A stretch of DNA of 64,000 nucleotides from Paenibacillus sabinae T27. Its GTDB lineage: Bacteria; Bacillota; Bacilli; Paenibacillales; Paenibacillaceae. The translations under genes and the position numbers were made by a program. The stretch spans positions 519,001 to 583,000 of the forward strand of contig NZ_CP004078.1 in NCBI RefSeq assembly GCF_000612505.1, written 5' to 3'. The notes beneath the pieces are model-generated. The model did not search any database. It saw nothing but the letters and a program-made list of their open reading frames with translations, and was not told the DNA's origin. This document shows, one piece after another, positions 58,891 through 64,000 of the stretch (position 1 is the first letter of the stretch; each line of letters starts with the position of its first letter).

Positions 58891-59622
58891 TTGGACGTTC
58901 AGACACTGCTGTTTGCCTCCCGGTGATCCTCATGGCGGGATTCATTCAAGGATTAACAAGCTTCGGCTTCACCCTCGTGTCCATGCCGCTGCTCAGTCTA
59001 AGGTTGCCGTTTGCAGGAGACGGTGCCGCTGGTTGTTATGCTCAGCCTGGTTACCAACATCGCAATTTTAGCAGGCGCTTATAAGGATGCCGCTGTCCGT
59101 AAAATCTGGGTGCTTGTGTTGTCCAGCATCGCTGCGGCGCCGCTGGGCGCCTGGCTCCTGCTGGTAGTCGACGCTTCCGTGCTGAAAGTGGCGACGGGCC
59201 TGCTCGTTCTTGCTTATTCCGCGCTGCTGCTCACTGGTAAATCCTTTCCTGTACGTAACGAACGATTTGCGTTTGTCCCGGTAGGCATCGCCAGCGGTTT
59301 GCTTAACGGTAGCATTTCCATGAGCGGTCCCCCGGTTGCCCTGTTCCTAAGCGGACAGGGAACGGGCAAAGCCGCTTTCAGGGCAAATCTGACGGCTTAC
59401 GCTGCTATTTTGAACATTATCACCGTCGTCTCGTTTTCCCAGGGTGGTCTTCTGAACGGAAACGTCATGTCCGTCTTCGGATGGACGGTACCGGTCCTGT
59501 TGGCCGGTGTCTGGTTGGGCATTAAAGCGGTAAGACGGTTGAATGAAGCCGCATTCAAAAGGTTGACGCTATGGCTGCTTATCTTCTCCGGTCTGTGGAC
59601 GGTCATCAGCGCAATCAGGTGA
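58891..59622 (+). pseudogene. TauE/SafE family permease with two compensating frameshifts
   Basis: The gene reads TTG 58891 (LDVQTLLFAS), then hits TGA at 58924 in this frame. A one-base loss near 58920 moves the family sequence (VILMAGFIQGLTSFGFTLVS, MPLLSLRLP) into another frame, and an extra T near 59010 restores the first frame (QETVPLVVMLSLVTNIAILA to the end at 59622). Overall length (244 codons) and the membrane segments fit a sulfite-exporter TauE/SafE permease. Either a pseudogene or two sequencing errors. If only 59011-59622 is translated, the first helix is lost. Repair of two bases would give a full protein. Confidence 0.75.
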
Positions 59623-59658
59623 TTTTGCAGGGCTTGAAGCGGCGGGGAAGCCCTGAAC

Positions 59659-59704
59659 CAAACAACGTCCCTTCGGCAAAAAGGCCGCGGGGACGTTGTT
59701 TGTT
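59659..59704. terminator. Bidirectional terminator between convergent genes
   Basis: AAACAACGTCCC pairs with GGGACGTTGTTT; A-rich before and T-rich after, so it may serve the TauE gene and the FAD oxidoreductase gene. Confidence 0.8.
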
Positions 59705-59756
59705 GATTCAATGCTTTTTGGTTCCTGAGATGAGCCTGGTCCCTTGCTGTTGCCGC

Positions 59757-60323
59757 TTAAGCCTTCAGCACATCATGGTCCACATATCTCGCGCCGTTCA
59801 GCTCGCTGATGACGTTAATCGCCACCTTCGCGCCGTCGCCCGCCGTAATGACGGCATGCACGCTGACTCCGGCAACGGTGCCGGCGGCCCAGATGCCATC
59901 GATGTTGGTCTTGCCGGCCGCATCCACGGCGACGACCGTCTTGATTCTCGGCTCCGTACCGTCCTTCGTTACAACTCCCGCTTTGGCGGCCAGATCCGTC
60001 ATCACGCCGGTAGCCAGAATAACGTGCTTCGCTTCATAGGCCGCGCCGCTTTCGGTTTCAATGGTAAAGCCTTCGCCGCTTTTAGCGATGGAAACGGCCT
60101 GCTCCGCGATCAGCTCGGCCCCGAACTTGATCGCCTGCTTGTGTCCGGTTTCCACCAGGTCGGGTCCGCCAATTTCGGAAATGCCGTAATAATTCTCGTA
60201 CCAGCCTCTGCGGGTCATCCCTTTGTCGTTGTCGATAAGCAGCGTTTTCTTGCCCGCCTTGGCGGCGAACAGCGCGGCGCTTGCGCCGGCGGGACCGGCG
60301 CCGATTACTGCGATTTCGTACAT
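59757..60323 (-). CDS. Small FAD-dependent oxidoreductase (thioredoxin-reductase-like fold)
   Basis: A 188-residue flavoprotein: YEIAVIGAGPAGASAALFAA (Rossmann FAD motif at residues 2-21), HVILATGVMTDLAAK and a C-terminal FAD segment TNIDGIWAAGTVAGVSVHAV. It lacks the NADPH domain and the CxxC pair of thioredoxin reductase, so only the FAD half is present. Stand-alone proteins of this size occur in Firmicutes, so it is probably complete, not truncated. The reaction is unknown. ATG 60323 has TTAAGGAGGTCCTATC upstream. A 103-bp tandem repeat lies directly before the ribosome site. Confidence 0.78.
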   Translation of the reverse strand: MYEIAVIGAGPAGASAALFAAKAGKKTLLIDNDKGMTRRGWYENYYGISEIGGPDLVETGHKQAIKFGAELIAEQAVSIAKSGEGFTIETESGAAYEAKHVILATGVMTDLAAKAGVVTKDGTEPRIKTVVAVDAAGKTNIDGIWAAGTVAGVSVHAVITAGDGAKVAINVISELNGARYVDHDVLKA

Positions 60324-60338
60324 GATAGGACCTCCTTA

Positions 60339-60541
60339 AAGTTTTGCGTAGCAAAACTCGCTACGAAAGCATGGGCTAAGTTTTGTGGAGCTTGACTTCC
60401 TGAGACTCTGCGCAGCAAAACTCGCATCGAAAGCATAGGCTAAGTTTTGCGTAGCAAAACTCGCTACGAAAGCATGGGCTAAGTTTTGTGGAGCGTTGCT
60501 TCCTGAGACTCTCCGCAGCAAAATTCGCTACGAAAGCATAT
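60339..60541. repeat. Two tandem 103-bp units upstream of the FAD oxidoreductase
   Basis: Unit 1 is 60339-60441; unit 2 begins at 60442 and ends about 60540. Each contains AAGTTTTGCGTAGCAAAACT (a GTTTTGC/GCAAAAC hairpin), CGCTACGAAAGCATGGGCT, AAGTTTTGTGGAGC and TTCCTGAGACTCT. Sub-units of about 40-63 bp are also related to each other. Confidence 0.9.
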
Positions 60542-60565
60542 ATTCGCTATATATTATAGCGCTAT

Positions 60566-62320
60566 CTATGATTTATTTTCCAATACCTGCAGGCAGGGGA
60601 GCGTTACCCGGAATGCCGTGCCCTCGCCCGGAGCGCTCGTTACGCCGATTTCCCCGCCATGCGCTTCGGTTATCGATTTGGTGATCGACAGCCCGAGCCC
60701 CGAACCGCCGTACTTGCGGGCCCGGGAGGGATCGCTGCGGTAAAACCGGTCGAACACATGGGAGAGATGCTCCGCAGGAATGCCGGCCCCGTTATCCCGA
60801 ACCGTCAGCTCCGCGCGGGAGCCGGCAGGCCGCAGGGAGATGGAGATTTTTCCCGACTGCGGGTCCGTATGCTGCACCGCGTTCTGGAACAGATTCAGAA
60901 CAACCTGCTTGATCTTGTCGGGATCATACAGCCCTCTAATGCCGCGGGAGAGAGAAAATTCGACTTCCCGTACTCCGGCGAGCATCACCAGATGAGGCCG
61001 CATCTCCTCGATGACTTCGTCCAACTCGAGCTCTTTGGTCCGTAGCTGCGGAGCGCCGTCCATCCGGGCGAGGAGCAGCAGATCCTCCACCAGCTTGTTG
61101 ATGCGCTTCGATTCGCCGTGCATGGTGTTCAGGGCTTTGTACAGCTGTTCCCGGTTCTCCGCCGCACCCCGCAGCAGCACTTCGAGAAAACCGTGGATCG
61201 AGGTCAATGGCGTCCGAAGCTCGTGAGAGGCGTCGGCGGCAAACCGGCGCATCTGTTCCTTGGCCTCCCGCTCGCTGCGGAAGGAACTCTCCAGCCGCTC
61301 CAGCATGCCGTTGAACGAGGAAGACAGCTGGTCGATTTCGGTCTGTCCCTGTGCGGACGCAAACCGGACATCGAGATTTCCCGCATCGATAATCTGCGCG
61401 GTCTTGCGCATATTGGACAGCGGGACAAGAGCCTTGCGGAGGGCGGGCAAGTAGAGCAGCAGACCGCCCGCCAGAGCCGCCGCGGACAGCGCCGCGTAAG
61501 TCAGCAGCTGGCGCATTATAACGTCGCGCAGCGGGGCCGTATCCGCGGTCATTTGCAGAACGCCCAGCGGATGGCTCGGAGGACCGATGGTCATGAAGAC
61601 AGCCAGATGCTCGGTCCCGTCTTCGGAGGTCAGGATCCTGTAGTAATCCGCGTCTCTGCCCGCGGGATGCTGAAGCAGCAGCTCGTATTCCTCGTCCTCC
61701 ATCCGGGGAGCGGGTGAGTCGGCCAGCGTCTCTGCCTGCAGATCGGTAAAGGCGCCGTCCGGGCTAAACAGGGCGAGCGTTGTCCGGGCGTCCAGCAGCA
61801 GCGGACGCCGTCCCGGGGTGTGCCTGTCGCTGCCCGCGGCGCTCCCGGGACTGGCGCCCGTCCATTCGTTGCCGTTCAGCCCCGGGCTGCCGTTCGTCGT
61901 CCCGCCGCCGTCCAGCTCCAGGCTGCCGCTCGCCGCCCCATCGCCGCCCTGCCCCGAGCTGGCGCCTGTTGCCCAGGCGCTGCTCTGTCCAGCGCCGCCT
62001 TCCGGCGCTTCGGCGCTGGCCTCGCCGGCAAAGCCGCCGCTCTCTGCCCCGCCGCTCCCGGAGCTGGGGAACAGCGCACCGCCACTCTCCTGTCGGCTCC
62101 GGGCGAGCTCGAAGATCAGCTCGCGGGGAACCGATTGGATCTGCGAGTGCATGGCCTCCGCCCGGTTCGTGTAGAGAAAATTGCGCATGATCACGTATTG
62201 AAGCACTCCGATGAGCAGGAGCAGTCCCGAGAGAATCAGCAGCGAGATGGCGAGCAGCCGCCCCCGAAGCGAACGGGGAGGATGCAGCCGCCGCCGGATA
62301 GCTGACCAGCCGGGGATCAT
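60566..62320 (-). CDS. Sensor histidine kinase with Gly/Ser-rich extracellular insertion
   Basis: A 584-residue EnvZ-type kinase. TM1 is about residues 21-44. An outer domain contains a low-complexity Gly/Ser/Ala region (about 79-172), then a sensor part (ALFSPDGAFTDLQAETLADS). TM2 is about 270-292, followed by HAMP (LSNMRKTAQIIDAGNLDVRF), HisKA with H366 in FAADASHELRTPLTSIHGFL, and an ATPase domain (NLFQNAVQHTDP, DNGAGIPAEHLSHVFDRFYR, GSGLGLSITKSI). Layout is ArlS/YkoH-like. The start overlaps the regulator's end by 4 bp (62317-62320). The signal is unknown. Confidence 0.87.
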   Translation of the reverse strand: MIPGWSAIRRRLHPPRSLRGRLLAISLLILSGLLLLIGVLQYVIMRNFLYTNRAEAMHSQIQSVPRELIFELARSRQESGGALFPSSGSGGAESGGFAGEASAEAPEGGAGQSSAWATGASSGQGGDGAASGSLELDGGGTTNGSPGLNGNEWTGASPGSAAGSDRHTPGRRPLLLDARTTLALFSPDGAFTDLQAETLADSPAPRMEDEEYELLLQHPAGRDADYYRILTSEDGTEHLAVFMTIGPPSHPLGVLQMTADTAPLRDVIMRQLLTYAALSAAALAGGLLLYLPALRKALVPLSNMRKTAQIIDAGNLDVRFASAQGQTEIDQLSSSFNGMLERLESSFRSEREAKEQMRRFAADASHELRTPLTSIHGFLEVLLRGAAENREQLYKALNTMHGESKRINKLVEDLLLLARMDGAPQLRTKELELDEVIEEMRPHLVMLAGVREVEFSLSRGIRGLYDPDKIKQVVLNLFQNAVQHTDPQSGKISISLRPAGSRAELTVRDNGAGIPAEHLSHVFDRFYRSDPSRARKYGGSGLGLSITKSITEAHGGEIGVTSAPGEGTAFRVTLPCLQVLENKS

Positions 62321-63003
62321 AGGAGATCCACCCGGTAGCCCGCGCCGCGCAGCGTGCGGATGATGCGGTGCTCCTTATCGCCCAGCTTCTCGCGAAGGGA
62401 ACGAATGTAGACCTCCACGATATTTTCTTCCCCTCCGAAGTCGTATCCCCAGACCTTGTCAAGGATCATCGGCTTGCTCAGCACAAGCCCGTGGTTGATG
62501 ACCATGTACTGCAGCAGCTCGTACTCCGTCGGCGAAAGCTCAAGCACGGAGTCCCTGAAGCGGATTTCCTTTCTCCGACCGTCGATCCGGAAGGGGCCGC
62601 AGCGCACCTCGCCAAGCAGTCCCGGGAACCGGTTGCGGAGTCGCGCCTGAATGCGCGCGAGCAGCTCTTCGAAGCTGAATGGCTTGACCATATAATCGTC
62701 GGCCCCGAGGGACAGTCCCTTGACGCGGTCGTCGACCTCATCCTTGGCCGTCAGCATAATAACGGCGATGTCCGGCTCTTCGTCCCGGAGAACTCGGCAG
62801 ACTTCAAAACCGTCCATTCCGGGCATCATAATATCGAGAATGGCAACATGAGGTTTGAATTCGGCGGCGATTTCAAGAGCCGACAGTCCGTCCGGCGCCG
62901 TTCTTATGTCAAAGCCCTCATTTATAAGTCCCAGTTCCAGGAACTGGAGGATGTGAGGCTCATCGTCCACCAGCAGCAGACGGATGCCTAGGTGAGCTTT
63001 CAT
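62317..63003 (-). CDS. OmpR/PhoB family response regulator
   Basis: A 228-residue regulator. Receiver: LLLVDDEPHILQFLELGLIN, phosphoacceptor D57 in HVAILDIMMPGMDGFEVC, switch Lys in DDYMVKPFSFEELLARIQ. Winged-helix DNA-binding domain: LELSPTEYELLQYMVINHGL and EVYIRSLREKLGDKEHRIIR. ATG 63003 has ATGGAGGGATAACC upstream. The kinase follows with a 4-bp overlap, so they form one two-component operon read leftward from about 63.0 kb. Confidence 0.9.
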   Translation of the reverse strand: MKAHLGIRLLLVDDEPHILQFLELGLINEGFDIRTAPDGLSALEIAAEFKPHVAILDIMMPGMDGFEVCRVLRDEEPDIAVIMLTAKDEVDDRVKGLSLGADDYMVKPFSFEELLARIQARLRNRFPGLLGEVRCGPFRIDGRRKEIRFRDSVLELSPTEYELLQYMVINHGLVLSKPMILDKVWGYDFGGEENIVEVYIRSLREKLGDKEHRIIRTLRGAGYRVDLL

Positions 63004-63576
63004 GGTTATCCCTCCATGCCTACTTTACCCAAAAACGGTGTTTTTTCATTATGCCATACCAACTTGAATGTTTGCTGAAAATTACCTTAATCATTTCATG
63101 CCTAATCTTCTTTCATCGGTGTTCAAATTGGTTAATCTAAAGTATAGGGAGAAAATATCGCTCCTCTTCTCCGTCATGGCGGACAGGCGTATTATGGTGC
63201 CTTAGGAAGCGATTACAAACAAAGGAGGACGGCGATTGCTCATGCGATGACGGCAAGCCGAAAACGTGAACTTTTTTTTATTCAGGAAAGGGTTTTGACG
63301 ATGGGTATCGAAAACTTATTATATAGGATTTAGGGTCGGAAACCCATTCATCCCCGTTTGGTCCGGCCGATCCAATCCATTCCAGCCTTCCCCGTTTGCA
63401 AGACTTTTTTAAACTGCCTTTCTTCTCAAAAAGTTCTGAATCACCGGTTCAAAACGGCCCGTCATCCAGTAAAATGCAATAGGAACTCTTTTCAGCGCTG
63501 TCTTTGCTTCGCACCAATCATTTTATCCCATTTATTGAAGAAGCTTTACTACCCCAAGTCAAGGAGGCTCTTCCAA
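63004..63576. other. Intergenic region upstream of glgC
   Basis: A divergent spacer between the two-component operon and glgC. It contains a possible plus-strand promoter at 63295-63324. An AAAGGAGGACGGCGATTG ribosome-like site at 63221-63238 leads only to a very short frame. Nothing else was recognised. Confidence 0.4.
63295..63324 (+). promoter_or_regulatory. Candidate glgC promoter
   Basis: TTGACG (63295-63300) and TTATAT (63319-63324), 18-bp spacer. It lies about 250 bp before the start codon, implying a long leader. Confidence 0.5.
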
Positions 63577-64000
63577 ATGAAGAAAAAAGAAATGGTAGCC
63601 ATGCTTCTGGCAGGTGGTCAAGGCAAACGATTGAAGGGCTTGACCAAGTCTATTGCCAAACCCGCGGTCTATTTTGGGGGCACCTACCGGATCATCGATT
63701 TTCCCCTTAGTAACTGCACAAATTCGGGGATTGATACGGTTGGCGTATTGACTCAATACGAACCCCTGGTGCTGAGCTCCTACATCGGCATCGGCAGCGA
63801 CTGGGATCTCAACCGCAAGAACGGCGGGGTGTTCGTACTGCCACCGCATGAACGCGAAGACGGCAGCAGCTGGTACCGGGGAACGGCTGATGCGATTTAC
63901 CGGAACCTTAAATTTGTCGATCAATTCGACCCTGAGCATGTGCTCATTCTGTCGGGTGACCATATATACAAAATGAATTATAACGCCATGCTTGAATACC
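63577..64000 (+). CDS. glgC: Glucose-1-phosphate adenylyltransferase, N-terminal part (runs off the window)
   Basis: ATG 63577 has TCAAGGAGGCTCTTCCAA upstream and opens a frame that continues past the window end (141 codons seen). [18 protein letters not shown] is the nucleotide-binding loop. [20 protein letters not shown] and [20 protein letters not shown] follow, with [13 protein letters not shown] and [17 protein letters not shown]. All are diagnostic of GlgC, which makes ADP-glucose for glycogen synthesis. In Bacillales glgC usually starts a glycogen operon with glgD/glgA, presumably downstream outside the window. Confidence 0.93.
   Translation, partial: MKKKEMVAMLLAGGQGKRLKGLTKSIAKPAVYFGGTYRIIDFPLSNCTNSGIDTVGVLTQYEPLVLSSYIGIGSDWDLNRKNGGVFVLPPHEREDGSSWYRGTADAIYRNLKFVDQFDPEHVLILSGDHIYKMNYNAMLEY

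Noticed and set aside
61820..62305. 161-codon plus-strand frame opposite the histidine kinase
   Set aside because: Shadow of the Gly/Ser-rich coding region of the kinase.

Overview
The window looks like chromosomal DNA of a Paenibacillus-type bacterium (Bacillota). Points in favour: strong AAGGAGG-type ribosome binding sites; a LipL-type octanoyl amidotransferase; an ECF sigma factor paired with a DUF4179 anti-sigma factor; YesM/YesN-style two-component genes next to solute-binding lipoproteins; an amidase carrying a copper-amine-oxidase-type stalk domain; and GH31/GH65 carbohydrate enzymes. No rRNA, tRNA or CRISPR array was seen. The flanks (about 1-16 kb and 39-47 kb) look GC-rich and densely coding. 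The stretch from about 16 to 39 kb, and 49-54 kb, is more AT-rich and holds most of the repeats, gene fragments and mobile DNA, so it reads as an accessory region.

Layout. 0-11.4 kb: end of a secreted protein, lipL, ECF sigma/anti-sigma pair, nitroreductase and ABM monooxygenase, mtnU-like amidase, ArsR regulator with a SulP anion transporter, DUF1361 membrane protein, alkyltransferase-like (ATL) protein, small hydrolase, ABM protein, DUF1697. 11.4-16 kb: a repeat-rich spacer, then a ykcB/ykcC-like pair (polytopic GT39 glycosyltransferase plus polyprenyl-phosphate glycosyltransferase). 16.8-19 kb: MATE exporter divergent from a TetR regulator with three shared operators. 19-25.5 kb: remnants (IMPase and class V aminotransferase fragments, a duplicated 3' end of the ykcC-like gene), a DUF4037 nucleotidyltransferase, a solitary TnpB element, an alpha/beta hydrolase. 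25.5-35.5 kb: sensor kinase, AraC-type response regulator and sugar-binding lipoprotein followed by two tandem secreted GH31 alpha-glucosidases, probably an extracellular alpha-glucan sensing and hydrolysis system without its own permeases. 35.7-39.4 kb: AAC(3)-type acetyltransferase, proline-iminopeptidase-like hydrolase with a TetR regulator, and a scar joining two headless genes (old yellow enzyme and LysR). 39.6-47 kb: LacI regulator, sugar ABC importer (binding protein plus two permeases, no ATPase) and GH65 glycoside phosphorylase, with LacI-type operators and a cre-like site. 47-53.5 kb: YjbR, ferritin-like protein, cytochrome b-like membrane protein, nitrilase-family amidase, EamA exporter, a MITE-like element, HxlR regulator divergent from a quinone-reductase-like dehydrogenase, VOC protein. 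53.6-58.8 kb: Lrp regulator, a cystine-type amino acid ABC importer, stalk/AMIN/amidase_3 cell-wall hydrolase and GerMN lipoprotein. 58.9-64 kb: frameshifted TauE/SafE gene, small FAD oxidoreductase, OmpR/EnvZ-type two-component system and the start of glgC.

The best candidates for undescribed structure are a family of dispersed hairpin repeats (seven copies, all in one orientation, 16-37 kb), a 219-bp MITE-like element with perfect 17-bp terminal inverted repeats, several unrelated tandem repeats (40-bp, 9-bp and 103-bp units), and an orphan binding protein tied to a two-component system and two GH31 enzymes. No clearly new defence or CRISPR-like system was found. All family assignments come from reading motifs and recalling homologues, not from database searches.
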